Assembly: GCA_003864495.1 (NCBI GenBank)
Contig: ML133480.1
Coordinates: 705,449-769,448, forward strand
DNA from: Nemopilema nomurai
Taxonomy: Eukaryota > Cnidaria > Scyphozoa > Rhizostomeae > Rhizostomatidae
Length of the DNA: 64,000 bases
Direction: 5' to 3'
The position numbers were made by a program, and so were the translations under genes. The notes under the pieces were generated by a model, which was given only the letters and a program-made list of their open reading frames with translations, made no database searches and had not been told where the DNA came from. Of the stretch, positions 27,035 to 40,384 are shown one piece after another (the first letter of the stretch is position 1; each line of letters starts with the position of its first letter).

Positions 27035-28650
27035 CGTTTTATGGAGAGTAAGCTGAAGAGTAACTTGAGATGAAACAAGAAAATTATTAGATAATCATTG
27101 TGATATCTATTGGTAACTTAGTTGTAAATAGAGCATTAATAGTCAATATTTTAAAAGTAGAAAACTACAATAAATAACTTACGCTTGATGAAAGGCCAGT
27201 TTGAGGGCACCTTGAGATAAAACAAGAAAATTGTTAGATAATCATTGTGACATCTTTTGATGACTTAGTTGTAAAAATAGCATCAATCCTCAATATTTCA
27301 AGATTAGAAAACTACGATAAATAACTTACGTTTGATGAAGGGCCAATTGGAGGGCACCTTGAGATGAAACAAGAAAATTATTAGGTAATCATTGTGACAT
27401 CTTTTGGTGACTTAGTTGTAAATAGAGCATCAATCGTCAATATTTTAAAATAAGAAAACTACGATAAATAACTTACGTTTGATGAAAGGCCACTTGGTGG
27501 GCACCCTGGGATGAAAGAAGAAAATTGTTAGATAATCATTGTGACATCTGTTGGTTACTTAGTTATAAATAGAGCATCAATCGTCAATATTTTAAGGATA
27601 GAAAACTACGATAAAGAACTTACGTTTGATAGACAGCCAGTTGGATGGCACCTTTCGATGAAACAAGAAAATTGTTAGATAATCATTGTGACATCTATCG
27701 GTGACTTAGTTGTAAATAGAGCATCAATCGTCAATATATTAAAGTTAGAAAACTACGATAAAGAACTTACGTTTGATGGAAGGCCAGTTGGAGGGAGCCT
27801 TGAGATGAAACAAGAAAATTAATTGATAATCATTGTGATATCTAATGGTTACTTAGTTGTATATAGAGCATCTATCGTCAATATTTTAAGATTAGAAAAC
27901 TACGATAAATAACTTACGTTTGATGAAGGGCCAGTTGGAGGGCACCTTGAGATGAAACAAGAAAATTATTATATAATCATTGTGACATCTGTTGGTGATT
28001 TAGTTGTAAATAGAGCATCAATCGTCAATATTTTGAAATAAGAGAACTGCGATAAAGAACTTACGTTTGATGAAAGGCCAATTGGAGGGCACCTTGAGAT
28101 GAAACAAGAAAATTAATTGATAATCATTGTGATATCTAATGGTTACTTAGTTGTAAATAGAGCATCAATCGTCAATATTTTGAAATAAGAGAACTACGAT
28201 AAATAACTTACGATTGATGAAAGGCCAATTGGAGGGCACCTTGAGATGAAACAAGAAAATTATTAGATAATCATTGTGACATCTGTTGGTGACTTAGTTG
28301 TAAATAGAGCATCAATCGTCAATATTTTAAAATAAGAGAACTGCGATAAAGAACTTACGTTTGATGAAAGGCCAGTTTAAGGGCACCTTGAGATGAAACA
28401 AGAAAATTAATTGATAATCATTGTGATATCTTGGTACTTAGTTGTATATAGAGCATCAATCGTCCATACTTGAAAATTAGAAAACTACGATAGTTAACTT
28501 ACGTTTCATTAAAGGCCAGTTGTAGGGCACCTTGAGATGAAACAAGAAATTGTTAGATAATCATTGTAACATCTAATGGTGACTTGGTTGTAAATTGAGC
28601 ATCAATAGTCAATATTTTAAAATTATAAAACTACGATAACGAACCTACGG
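27035..28650. repeat. 147-bp satellite array, copy B (about 11 units)
   Basis: The same unit as 5400-10970. Marks at CTTACG fall at 27178, 27325, 27472, 27619, 27766, 27913, 28060, 28207 and 28354, exactly 147 bp apart; the last step is 144. The two edges of the array are shared with copy A, so the copies differ by internal expansion or contraction. Confidence 0.95.
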
Positions 28651-28659
28651 TTGATGGAG

Positions 28660-31600
28660 GACACTTTGAACAGGAGGAAAGGATTGGCAGGTAATCATTG
28701 TAACAGCTGCTTGAGGCTTAGAACATGAACAGTTAATATACATAAGTTATGAAAATACGATCACGTGTGAGCATTAACGGTATTTCAAATATGATAGATA
28801 TGTAATTTTTAATAATAATGTTGGACCATAATAGTTGCTGGTTAAAAAATGATGAATGTGATATACAAGGAGAGTGATTTAATGAAATCTGGTGTCCGAA
28901 TTGCCTTTTTGATTTGGTGTATAATCCGTTGAATGGATTGGTGACTTGTTAAAAGAACGATAGAGTCTTATCAAACTATTTTATTTTAATTGACGTCTTC
29001 AGAGGAAAATGAAGAAATGCACCGAAAAGGGAATTTAGTCATGTTTGTTGAACCTTTTTTCATAGTTTCATTTTCCCGAAATTGGCTCAATGGTTAAGAA
29101 TATAAATTATGGTTTAGGCATTATAATTTTTAACCGTTTTTTTGGAGCTGAAAAGAATCGGTCGTTTTTTATATCAGTCCTAGGAGCGTGCGCAATATGC
29201 ACCGAAAATTTGGACCTTTGAGATGGATTGTGTTAGAAAGCATTTCAGTTATAGAACTGAATCACTTGTATGAATTTATGTATGTGACCAGATTTCTGTA
29301 GTTTCCCGCCTATAAGAAACAACATTTTATACTTCAGACCTGATACGTTTATATTATGAAATAAAATATACTTTTACAATCAGGTTAATGTTTCTTATAA
29401 GAAAAATCACATTATACTATAGTCCACCTACTCAGACACATGCTCAATAATTGTGATAAATATACCATATACTATTTTTGATGTGTATTTGAATACATTA
29501 CCCTGATTGTAAAAGTGTATGAATACAAGCCAAAACATTTGTTCAAACACGAAGTGTGTCGATTCCTAATATATCCAATGTAATGTGTCCTTGGAACACG
29601 CTCTCTACTTTGGTTATAAATGCGACCAACGCCCCTGTTATATGTTGACATTAAGAGAAAAGAATTACCACAATTATGGTACCACAATTGGCAAATGACA
29701 TCCTACTGGCGATAGAAAGATGACATTCGGATTCTCAAAATTCTGTGACCTCTTATACAGTGATTGTCAACCTTTTGCTTAGGATTTCCAGGAGAGACTA
29801 GCACCCTAATTGATATTAAAATTTTGCTTATAGTAGAATGAGGGAAGCTTACTATGGCGTGCTTTATACCAAATGAATTTTCGTCTAAGTATATTACATG
29901 TGATATATGTGTTAGATTTCTATCAGAGGAATTCAACACAAACACGTGAATACTTTTAAACCACGCCCTTTTGTAAAAAGTTGAATATTTCATTACAACG
30001 GACGGACAAAATAAGCAAAGAGGCTTTAGAACATCCCTCCAACCCCCAACCATTGTAGAACAACATACTCATAGATAAAAGCAGTCTTGTGCCATTTGAA
30101 GCTTCATGATGCCTTAATAATATCAGAGCATGCTCCCAATTCGTGAATCAAGATGTGGTAAAAGTTTCATGTTCTGCCCCGTGCAAACTTGTCACAGCAG
30201 AAACATCATAATGAGGCAACGGAAAGTACCTAAACCTTGACACGAGCAAAACTGTTTCCAAACTTTGTTTGAAGAATATTACAGTGAACAGGTTGAAGAA
30301 TATCGCAATGGCTGTCGAAGCACAGTCTTGAAGAGCAACTAACACGGTAATAGAATGCTTAATATTTATAGACATACAGACTATAAATCTTTTAGCATTT
30401 CAGGGTGCTCTGTGAGCTGGCAATAATAGGATTTCTATAAACGCAGTTGACTGGTCGAGTTGGCTGTGCACGGCAAGAGGCGGATCCAGAGAAGGGGGGC
30501 AGTAGATAACAGAGGTGTGGAAATTTTCAAAATTTGATGAAGAGTGTAGACTTGATATAACAACATCCGAATCTTACTCTTGATAGAACATCTCCTATCA
30601 GTATTCTATTGTTCAAAATCAATTGCACGAAAGGAATAATATATAATCTTAACACAACTTAAAGTACTTTAAAAGCGTCACCTTGAATGTGAAACATTGG
30701 TGGCTGAAAATTTGTCTTAGAATTTCCTTGGCATAGCGGTCGAAAACCTCTTTTCCTCTCCTGTGTCACTTTGGCTCGAGCTGAGTTTTTTCATTTTCCC
30801 TTCGGGCTTTTTTCTCTTCAAGAGAGCTCTCTTCAAAAGGGGCACCAGACCATCTTCAGCTAAGTGAATAGAGGGCAAATGATATTCTGAATAGAGCCTA
30901 AATTTCAAGTTTCTTGATAATTAAGCGAGACGAGAGAAATGGTAAGAAAATGATGCCTTGTAGTATATAGATTTATTATAGGTGTCCTTTTGGGAAACTC
31001 GCTGATGGTGACTCTTTTCCTTTGCCCTCTTGCTATGTTGCCATTAATCATATGAGCATGTGGGCTATTCGCTGTTCAAAGAACTTTGTTCCACTATAGA
31101 TTGTATTACTGCAAGTGATCTATTTTTGCGGATACTTCGAGCACCCAGTTGATCAAACCATAATATCGATTTTCAAAAGTTCATACCAAACAAAGAGAAA
31201 GCCAGGAGAGCATTAGATGGGAAGGCCGAGAAAGGAGACAATCAAAGACTTACTGGTTTCTAAGTATGCTGTTAGCAATGCCGAATTTACCCCCAGCTGA
31301 CACAGATTCGTGTCTATGTTGTTTCCTTCGTTTTCAACCATAAATTTCGATGAAAAACCTAAAGTTTCCACAATTTTGAGCACTTTCAGACCTATCTTCG
31401 AAAAAGTGGATTAAGTGCCTAGCCCGATGGCTGTACAATCCCAGCATAAGGCGAAATTCGTAACTGGTGAGTTTTTGAATTGATGGCCAACAGGTCCTCA
31501 CTACAAATGCCACTTAAATGTTCTATGAAATATTATCAGTGAATAGAGAAAAAAGATAAAAATGCAAAATGAATGTGGGGCTGCCGTTTTTCAAGAAATT

Positions 31601-32229
31601 TTAATTGAAACGTCCAGAAGTTTCGGTAAAAGTAAAAGTTGCTTCTATGATTATTCTATTTGCAATGGTACTATCTGTCAGGTAGTATATAATTTGAGGT
31701 TATATCCATCCTTCTTTACAAATACAGATGCAAAGGCCAAAATTTATCATTGATGTAAATATTGAAAAGCAACTGGCTAAAGATTGATCCTTGGAAAACT
31801 CCCTACGTTGTTTCCATCCAACCACTAAAGCATGTGTATAGTTTCCTTTAGTCTTTCGTTTTTTTAATCACTGAAGTCATGAGATTTCTATTTGTCCAGT
31901 AGAAATACACAAGTTAAGCAATAAAAAGCTTTTAATAGATCTATAAGTACTGAGATCTACAAGATCTATGAGTAGAAATATACGAGTTAAACAATCAGAA
32001 GCTTTTGATAGCTCTATAATTACTGTACGAGCCACATCTTTTAGACAGGCACATTTCCAGGGCCTCATTGAAGCGTGTTGTGTGCTATAACCTACTCAGA
32101 ACCCACAAATCAAAGGAAAACATTGATGTAATTATAGATTCGATTCAACATTGTTCTCTTGAAGCTGAGGGGAGCACACACATTAATCTACAACTCTCTT
32201 AACTAGATGATGGGAATTGAAAATTGGCA
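28660..32229. other. Duplicated non-coding stretch after the satellite, copy B
   Basis: Counterpart of 10970-14400. No gene was recognised. It has an extra segment near 31610-31860 that is not in copy A, so one copy has gained or lost about 230 bp. Confidence 0.5.
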
Positions 32230-32401
32230 TGCATTAGCCATTTTCATAAGGAAGAGAAATATTAGCAAAGCTAGAATACCCAAGAAAATTTTATCGTAAG
32301 ATGTTACTCAAACGCTGATTTCGATTCTCGATCAACATGCCCCTCTGTAGCAAAAATAATTGTGCAAGCTATGCACATTTCATTAATGTATATATACGTA
32401 A

Positions 32402-33203
32402 ATTTATAATGTCGAGAACTAAGGCAAAAAGGGAATTCAACAAAAATAAACTAAACAAAAGCATAACTGTCTCTAAGAAGGAAAAGTACAAAAAACCAGA
32501 AATAAATGCGCTGAAATAATCAGAAGCACTATTAAGAAATATTTTGGAAATTTAGATGTAAGATTAGTCAAGGGTAGCTAAAAGTTCTCAAATGCAATCC
32601 AGCCTTTATCACAGTAAAATTTTAGCACAGACGCTCATAATCAATTCGTAAATGTTACTGAAGGCCTTAACTTAAACCAACTCTTGTCTGATAATATGAA
32701 GAAAGGACAGCCACGACACTCTGATCAACTGAAATGCAAGTTTCAGTTTCATTTATTTATCACTTAAATACAATTTTACAAGATAACATTTCAACTAAAT
32801 ACTTACAATTATAACACCATAGAAAACAAATTAAACTTACAGAAGACTAGAAAAGCACTTTACATGATTGTATTTAAGATTCAAAACCACTTTAGTATTT
32901 TGACAACAAAGAGAACCTTCGGTTATTTGCCCAAGTTTGACTTTGGAAATGTAATTCCTGAAATTATTAAGCCTAGAGGAAGGCAAATCATCAACTGGAA
33001 TCGATAACATCCCTTCGAAGGTTTTTGAAATAGCACAAGACGTTGTCTCTAAACTATTAGCTGAAATATTTATTCGACTTCAAACGCTGTCTACCGATCA
33101 ACAGCTTAGAGTTATTGAAGAGGCCTGTATACTGTTACTTACTACAGACAACAAAGTAGAAAGCACACTTACGCATATCTCTTTAAAATCATTTGCCCTC
33201 TGA
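32402..33203 (+). pseudogene. LINE-type retrotransposon remnant, copy B
   Basis: Better preserved than in copy A. The small frame 32409-32519 encodes the basic linker-like peptide starting MSRTKAKREFNKNKLNKS. Further on, 32891-32970 reads TFGYLPKFDFGNVIPEI in one frame, and 32971-33203 in the next frame reads SLEEGKSSTGIDNIPSKVFE then IAQDVVSKLLAEIF, ending at a stop. The GIDNIPSKV motif is characteristic of the start of the reverse-transcriptase domain in jockey/CR1-like non-LTR elements. The catalytic DD region is absent and frames shift, so it is an old non-functional piece. The family assignment is by motif only. Confidence 0.65.
32735..32884 (-). mobile_element. Insertion present only in copy B (probable LINE/SINE 3' tail)
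   Basis: About 150 bp interrupts sequence that is continuous in copy A near 14900. Read on the minus strand it ends GTGATAAATAAATGAAACTG, which looks like the 3' end of a retroposon. It dates after the duplication or was lost from copy A. The target-site duplication is not clear. Confidence 0.55.
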
Positions 33204-33755
33204 ACCTTTTTTTGACAAGGACATGGTGGCCTGCGACAGGAATCGTGAACAATGCGATCGTTTTATTAAGTAGGCTTGAAAGCAATCAATTTGCACACAC
33301 TTCACTCTCCGTTTTTTTAAGCTCTCGATGGTCTTTGGTAAGAGCAGGAACTTCAGGTTTTTCACGAAATTAATTGCTTTTTCTGAGATGCCTTCATCAA
33401 GGCTTATCTTTCTGTCGGCATAAAAGATTGTTGTTGAAATTAACACAACATTGATTTTGGCGCGTTTTCACGCAGTGCTTTCTAGACAATGCATGCCTCC
33501 CCTCTTGGGAACAAGCACTACAATAGAGGCTGCTGGTTGGTTAAAGCGCAAAAGATGGAATGTCTGAAGTGATTAAATAGAGTGTTGAATCATTGTTGCC
33601 AGAAATTTCTAGGTTTTTAATGCGTGGATCTATTAAAATTGTACAGTAAAAATTTTTCTGTTAATTACTTTCTAGACAAAAGCAATATGTCATCAAACAA
33701 ATTCAGTTAAATGGAATCTTTTAACTCGGTTAAACGAATAAGGAAATTTTGAAGA

Positions 33756-34167
33756 GAGCTACCGTTAACATAGAGGGGTAGGGAAGAAGTTGCCCTGGAA
33801 GAAAGGAAAATTTGCAGTTATTTATACTTTCTCTTTCCTTTTTTTGACTCTAGTATTGTCGAAGAGCAACGTCTTTTCGGTGCTGTTGTTTTTTACGAAA
33901 TTGATATTTTTTCCAATGCGAATGGCAGAAGTGAGTGATGGTTCACTTTCAAATGTTCCAAATCGGACCATCCATGCAACAAGGCAAGTTTGTCTCTCGG
34001 AAATGACATTGGTACGTTGTAGCATCCAGGATGGTCTTGTTCAAGGTTTTCCATGACCTCAAACAGAGGCTGGCCTCTCCCCTGTTCCTACCAAAACAAG
34101 ACACCAAATCAAAAAAGCTTTCCACACGAATCTGATTACTCGGCGAAAGACCGGCTTCTGCTGTAGA
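33756..34167. other. Upstream region of the ADP-ribosylglycohydrolase gene
   Basis: This spans from the end of the duplication to the first codon of the next gene. No TATA box or clear core promoter stands out. Overlapping short frames on both strands are taken as chance. Confidence 0.4.
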
Positions 34168-37100
34168 ATGGGACAAACTGATTCAAGAACGCATGGCTTT
34201 GACGGAATTGTCCACCATATATACGGTACGGTCTATGGCCAATGCATTGGGGATACAATTGGGCTGCTAACGGAATTTATGATAAAAGAGGAAGCTATAA
34301 AGGTGAGTTCGTTCAACTTCAAGATGTTTCATGGAGTTTTTAAAGGATGATAGCTATTTTCAAAAATTTAAAAGCATTGAAAGCTATTTTCTTAAACTTA
34401 AAAGCAATAAAAGCTAGGTTCAAAAATTTAAAGTATTTCGTCACCACTTGAAACCAGAAGTTGAAACTAATTATGCTGACTAAGGGGTTTTCCCAAAGCG
34501 TGCATTTTCTTGAATTTGCTGATGCTTGGAAATTGTTTTTCTCGTGCTGTTGTATTGTCTTTGGCACCTATCATTTTTCGCCCTGAATACACTGTGATAT
34601 ATGAAGTCTAGGGGCATATCTAGAACTTGAAGAATAATGTAGGGTTAACAAATAGTTCTAAAACAAGGGCTCTACAGAAGATTGACGCCCCTGCTCCATA
34701 GTCCCTTATAACAGCTACTGCTAATACTTTTTCATATTCAGATATTTTTCAGATTGATGTTTGTATGTCATATTTTAAAATATTTTCATGTTTACACTTG
34801 ATTAATGATTAAGAAATCCAGATTTGATTGATTGATGTCAGGTTTTTAAATTTTTGCCAGATTAATGCTTGTTGCCAGATTTCAAAATTAGGATTAAAGA
34901 AATATATTGATAAAGATAAAAGGATATCTTAGGTTGTTAAAGATGCTTATAGTAATAGAATTGTGGCCACTATCTTTCTGGACATTTGCTCTAAGCTAGC
35001 TGAAATTTCAGCATGTATATATAATTATTGCCATTAATTTAGCTTTGCTTTGCACTCAAGCTTTGACTTGTTGTAAGTCTAGTGTTGGCTTGATAGTCAC
35101 CAGACTAAAAGAGAACATTCCTTCATCTCCATGGTGCATTGCCACATAAAGGGAACAGAATAGATGCTTTCTCAATTATGAAATCTTATTACATTACTAA
35201 AATTGCACAACTTTGTACTAAATATTCTTATCTGCATACAATGATAAGAAAGTCTTGTAGTAGGTATGCCATTGCATAACTATTTTTTTAGTATTTTGCT
35301 ATAGTGGTAAGTTTTCTTAATCAATCAGAGCCACATTTATTAAGTTTATTATAGCTTATCATTGAAAAAATGTGTGGAGGTAAGTTAATTTGTGTTAGTT
35401 CAGTTCAGTGGGCCATCAGCCTACTGGGGATCTACAGGCATTTCTCATGACTGCTGCTCTTCTGGCTTCATCCATTTTAATATCAATTTTCAATTAGTAG
35501 CCTTGCTATTTTTTTATTGGGGTGTATTTTTTAGTATTACAAGCAACATTTGAAAAATGGGCTGGACTTCAAGCATAAAGTTCCAGACATGCACAGAGAA
35601 AGATGGAAAACTGGAGATTGGACTGATGATTCTGACCAGATGTTTTGCATTTTACAGTCAATATTGGACATGAATGGCAAGGTACAATCAACAAAATTAT
35701 ATTTTATGAATCAATTCTGCTAAAAATATCTTAAAGTGTAAAAGTAAAAGGAATGTATGTTTCATATAAGGCGTTCTATGCTTCTTAAGTGGAAGCTATC
35801 CTCCTTGTTCTAGCTTTCCGCATTTGCAAATGTTATCATTTTTACTGTTTCTCAATTTAGGTTGATGTTCTTGATGTTGGTGCCAAGCTGTTTGGATGGC
35901 TTCAATGTGGTGTGCCAGAGTTGGGAAAGCGTTGCATGGGTTTGGGAAGGACAACAGGAACTGTCTTGAGACATCCAAAATATCTTCAAGATCCCCATGA
36001 GGTACCTTTTGGTTTCAGTAGAAACATTATTTAATTTTAATGCAGGCTGACTTCTTGTTATGTTCTCAGTTATACCTTAAAAAATAATCAGGATCTTTTA
36101 CTTAATAATTTGAATTTGCAAGTTGGAAGCTGGGATTGGCAGATAGAGGGCTCTGACACAGGTTGGAAAGTGGAGGGGCCAAGGGAGATTTTAACAATCA
36201 TTAAAAGCATAAAAAAGATCTATTTTTTTACAAAAAAAAGTGAGGGGGTCATGGCCCCCCTAGCCCCTTGGTGCAGGCTTGAACACAAAGAGAAAGTATA
36301 AGAGCTGCTTTATTGATAATATGTTTTGTATTTCATTTTTTGCCAAACAGGTAGAGGATAGTTCTATCCTTTATTGTTTTATAAACCGAATCTTGTATGT
36401 TCTATTGTGTGTTTTAACCTGCAAGGACCCTCTGGCTCCGCTTAGACTTGTGTATTCACTTGTGCAAATGCCAACATCTGCCTCAATTTCAACGAAATCC
36501 CAACCGGTTTTTTTATTGACAGGCTGCCTTCACGGTTTGGGATGCGTCGTTAAGAAACATTGCACCCAACGGAGCAGTGATGCGCACATCAATATTGGGC
36601 GTTCACGAATTTTCTTCGTCGGAGAGGGTCATAGAAAATGCCGTAAAAGTTTGCAAGTGCACACACGCCGACCCAAGGTTAGTCGCTCTAGAACAGACAG
36701 CAAAATTAAAACACGTTCAAAGATCGTGTATGATCGTATCTCTTGTGATGCTTTCAAGTGGCGTGAGTATTCTATTTTTTATGTCTTATAAGAACACTAG
36801 CCTAAAAAATGGTCCGAAGTTGATAATAAATTAAGAACAAGCTGAGGCTGACCGCCGAGGTACTCTGAAATTTAATTTTGAAAGATGTTTGTTGATATTT
36901 TGCTTCTATTCTTTGTTTTTCGTGCTGCTGGGCAACGATCATGCAGAGCTATGCAGGAGTTGATTTGCACTCAAAGATTGGCTATGGGGGACGTGGGGGT
37001 GTAAAACCAACTTGGAAATTTAAGAACAAATTAAGAACAATCCAGTCTCGTAGTTTCGAAAAAATTAAGAACATTCAGCCTAAACATAAATTTACTTGTT

Positions 37101-39596
37101 CTTATAAAAAAGAGTGTAATTATTATTATGAAATGATTCTGATTTCCAACTTTTCGTCTACAGATGCATCGCTTCATGCGTGGCAGTTGTGGTTGCGATT
37201 TCAACGATGCTGCGACGGGAAGAGCAGTTTCTGTTGAAGAATGGCGATTTTGATGTTTCGGCAATAACTATGCATTCGTTCAGGACTGCAGAGACTTATA
37301 TCGATGATGACAATCAGGTTTGAACTAGAAATTGCAAAGCCATCTTTCCGTTGCTCTTTTTGTAATTTTGCGATGGTAAAGTGTCTTGTCAACAGCCAAC
37401 TACCCACCTATTAAAAAGGCGAGAAAATGAGGCCTTTCAACTATAATAGGCGTGAGAGAGAGATCTGCTGCTCTAAAACCCAGCTTGCTGCACAGTAATA
37501 GTCTCGACGTTTTTATTCAAAGTAAAATACATTTCACCTCGAAAACAAGAGTATTTTTTTACACAGACTCACTCTGGTACCCAAGGTAGAAAACTAGATT
37601 TATTTGTGATCATCAGAGTGGGGATTTATGAAAAGTGTAGGCTATCTTTCTTTCTTTTTCTTTTTAGTTTTTGAGTTGGTTTTGTTTTATCCTAACGTAC
37701 AGTCGAGTGCTTGAATGCTTCCATACTTTTTAATGATATAACAAGATATAACGTTGAAGTTTTAAATTATATTAATTATTTTAAATTTTAATTATTTTAA
37801 ATGATTTTGCAAGGTATTTAACGTTACTACTTTCATAACTGTGGCAAGTACTCTTTGCACAATTATACTAAATTTCCATAATAATTTTGTTGTTATACCT
37901 TTTCGAACTTTTAATAGTAAATCTTACACAACTGTATCAAAGAACCCATCTTTTGTCTCTTTTTAGAAAACGGAGCTCAAAACGGCCATGTTTGCGAGAA
38001 AGATTTCAGAGCTACAGCTCTGCGAGGGAGGAAAGATAGGATATACGTTAAAAGCGCTTGGAGCAGGCTTTTGGGCGTTTAGGCAAACCGACTTTGAGAA
38101 GGCTATGACAACCATTGTTATGGAGGTAGTGGCTGCAGTTTCTTGGCTATAATCAAGGCTTTAGTCAACAAACTGTTATCATGCTGTCATATTATTACTA
38201 TACGAAACATATTATCTCCCATACATTATACATAATTTAGCTTCTTCAGATATTGTATTTTGTGAGAGGCTTCTGCCATTTGCTTTTTTATGCATGATGG
38301 ATCGCCTTGGTTTTCAAGTTTTGAATTTGATTGGAATTTATTTTTAAGCACAACACTAGGGTGTCGTGCGATCACTCATTTAATGTTGATTAGAATTGGT
38401 TGCCCTGGAGTTGATGCCCTTTTCTTGCATCGTGTCCTCATACCCCAGTGGCATTTATCGTTTAGTAATGCTTCAACCTTGTTGCAAGTTGCTTAAAAAT
38501 CATTCTTGCCTTACAGAGTTGCTGTATCATCAGATTAGTTCTCGTTTGGCAATTTTAAAGTTGTTTTTATTCATCAAAAACAGTATTAATTTCAGTTGCC
38601 CAAGGGGTATGCGTCTCCCAAATTTCTCTTCCGGAGGATCCTTGTTTCTAATGGCTGCGGTCTTAAAAACACGTAGTACCACTATTCGGCGAGTGAATGT
38701 GTTAGGTATTTCCATATTTTCTTAACCTAAGCTGCCAAATTTCCATTTCATCATTAAGTTGTCACGATGGGCGATCTTCAGTGAGACATGTAGCTAATTG
38801 TTACTCTCTCCTTCAATGTTTCAAGCCCCAACTTTGTGTTCCGGATTTTATTATCCAAAAATCATCAGGAACCTTTGTATAGGTCAATTATGCTTTTTGT
38901 TACAATTAATGTGGTTTGTTGAATTGCCAGGCTGGTGATGCTGACACGAACGGAGCTGTTGCTGGTGCATTGCTGGGATGCAAACTGGGCATTAAACGTA
39001 TTCCATCGAGATGGATTAACGACTTAAGAGCCAAAGATTTTCTTAACCGAAAAATTCAGAGGTAAAAGCTACTTACTTCCTATCCTTACCTATTCTTCTG
39101 TAAAATCGAATTGTCTATTTGGACTCCCATTAATAGACCTGCTGGGTGAAATTTCTGCAAGGAAAGACCATCCTGGGATGATTCCACAACCATGTTTTCC
39201 TAGGTGTCAGATTAACCAAGGCACGCTTCCAGGAGTTTTCATAGCTCACCGTGTAGTTGAAATTAAAAACCTAGGGAGTTTATTATTGCGCTTGCTGAAT
39301 TTTGGGCGTATCCGGAAGACTGCCTTTCGATACGTGAGATGATTGCTGTATTAAAAGTTCCATTTTAACTGCCTCAGCTTCTTTCAGAAATGATAGCGCA
39401 ATTATTTTTTATGAATGTATTGTACAGCAAAACTTCAAATTAGCAAAAAAGACCCTGATTTTGCTTGGTACTCTATTCATTTTTACTTTTCACTTCAACT
39501 TTAACTAACGCCGTGATTTCTTTAAGCTATTTACGACTGCTGGTGGAGATGGGAATTCTAGAAGAGGATCAAATCAGGTCTTTTCAAGAACCATAA
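34168..39596 (+). CDS. ADP-ribosylglycohydrolase family protein (DraG/ARH-like)
   Basis: Eight exons join into 363 codons: 34168-34302, 35535-35681, 35861-36001, 36523-36677, 37164-37317, 37967-38125, 38931-39061 and 39527-39596, all with GT-AG borders and compatible phases. The enzyme family removes ADP-ribose from modified residues or hydrolyses O-acetyl-ADP-ribose using two metal ions. Seen motifs are GQCIGDTIGLLTE (24-36), GDWTDDSDQ with metal-site aspartates near 76-79, NGAVMRTSILG (157-167), THADPR (188-193) and GDADTNGAVAGALLG with aspartates near 300 and 302. All the usual metal-binding clusters are therefore present, and the length is normal for the family. The start is the ATG opening the first exon, directly ahead of the glycine-rich motif. 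The precise substrate (arginine, serine or other) cannot be told by eye. Intron 3 carries a repeat near 36110-36290. Confidence 0.93.
36110..36290. repeat. Dispersed repeat in intron 3 of the glycohydrolase gene
   Basis: The stretch ends in GTCATGGCCCCCCTAGCCCC followed by TTGGTGCAGG and contains an A-rich tract. Its G/C-run composition differs sharply from the AT-rich intron, as in the small inverted-repeat elements at 40027 and 43170. No clear ends or target duplication were found. Confidence 0.35.
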
Positions 39597-40026
39597 GCGA
39601 ACAATTTAGCTTGTAGCCTGTTCAGAGTCTATGTTTAAATGATATGAATTTCTGAAGTAGTTTTTAGGTAATAATTATTGAAGTAATTGTTATAGTAGTA
39701 ATTTCTAAAGGAGTTTTGAATCATTGGTAGCATCTTTGTAAAGGTAAATTTTCACAACAATGTCTATTTTCGCAACAATGTCTAAAGGTAAATTGAAAAT
39801 TTATATTTGTTTGAGACTTAAGCTTTCAAGACATGACTTTATGTTGATTATAGGTGTTATTGATAATGTTTTGGGGATCTTATATTACTGCATTTATTTA
39901 TTTTTGATGCAAGGTACTGGAGAACTATCAATTTCTATTCATTTACATTTTTTATATGTTTCTGTAAGTTTCGATATTTATTGTTTTAAATGAACATTAT
40001 TGTAACTTTATTATGGGACTTAAATA

Positions 40027-40384
40027 CCGTAAATCCTCGAATTAGCCCCCTGGGGGCTTATTTATTTTTATATTTTTGGATGGGGGCTTTTTCGAGGGGG
40101 GGCTTATTCGAAGGGGGGGGCTTATAAAATTTCCTGAAACATATCACATAAAAAGATAATTTTTTGGAATTTCTTTCTTTTCATAAAATAGCCTAAGTAT
40201 AAAGTAACATTTGATTAAATTATTTTGTTTGTGGTAATTCACTAAAGTGCCAGAGGCAACCACAGGAGTCAAAAATAAAAAAATCGAGGGGGGGGGGCTT
40301 ATTCAAGGGGGGCCTATTGAAAATTTTTAGTTCTAGGGTGGGGGCTTATTCGAGAGGGGGGGGGTGCAAATCGATGATTTACGG
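40027..40384. mobile_element. Small inverted-repeat transposon (MITE) with TA duplication
   Basis: The 358-bp element begins CCGTAAATCCTCGA and ends with the complement TCGATGATTTACGG, flanked on both sides by TA. Inside, near-complementary ends carry repeated GGGGGGCTTATTCGA strings. TA flanks fit a Tc1/mariner-type non-autonomous element. No ORF is present. The G runs may form unusual DNA structure. Confidence 0.85.

Larger units (their letters stand above)
21651..33755. repeat. Segmental duplication, copy B
   Basis: The direct repeat of 1-15760. Order is conserved: minisatellite, single-copy stretch 22276-27030, 147-bp satellite 27040-28650, single-copy stretch 28660-32400, LINE remnant. 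Differences include a shorter satellite, two rather than three 12-bp units near 25471, and an extra insertion of about 150 bp at 32735-32884. Alignment fades just after AGGAAATTTT near 33750. The left border cannot be fixed because copy A is cut by the window edge. Confidence 0.92.

Noticed and set aside
30717..30908. Basic minus-strand frame as a gene
   Set aside because: The same frame is broken by an indel in the other duplication copy, and no family was recognised.
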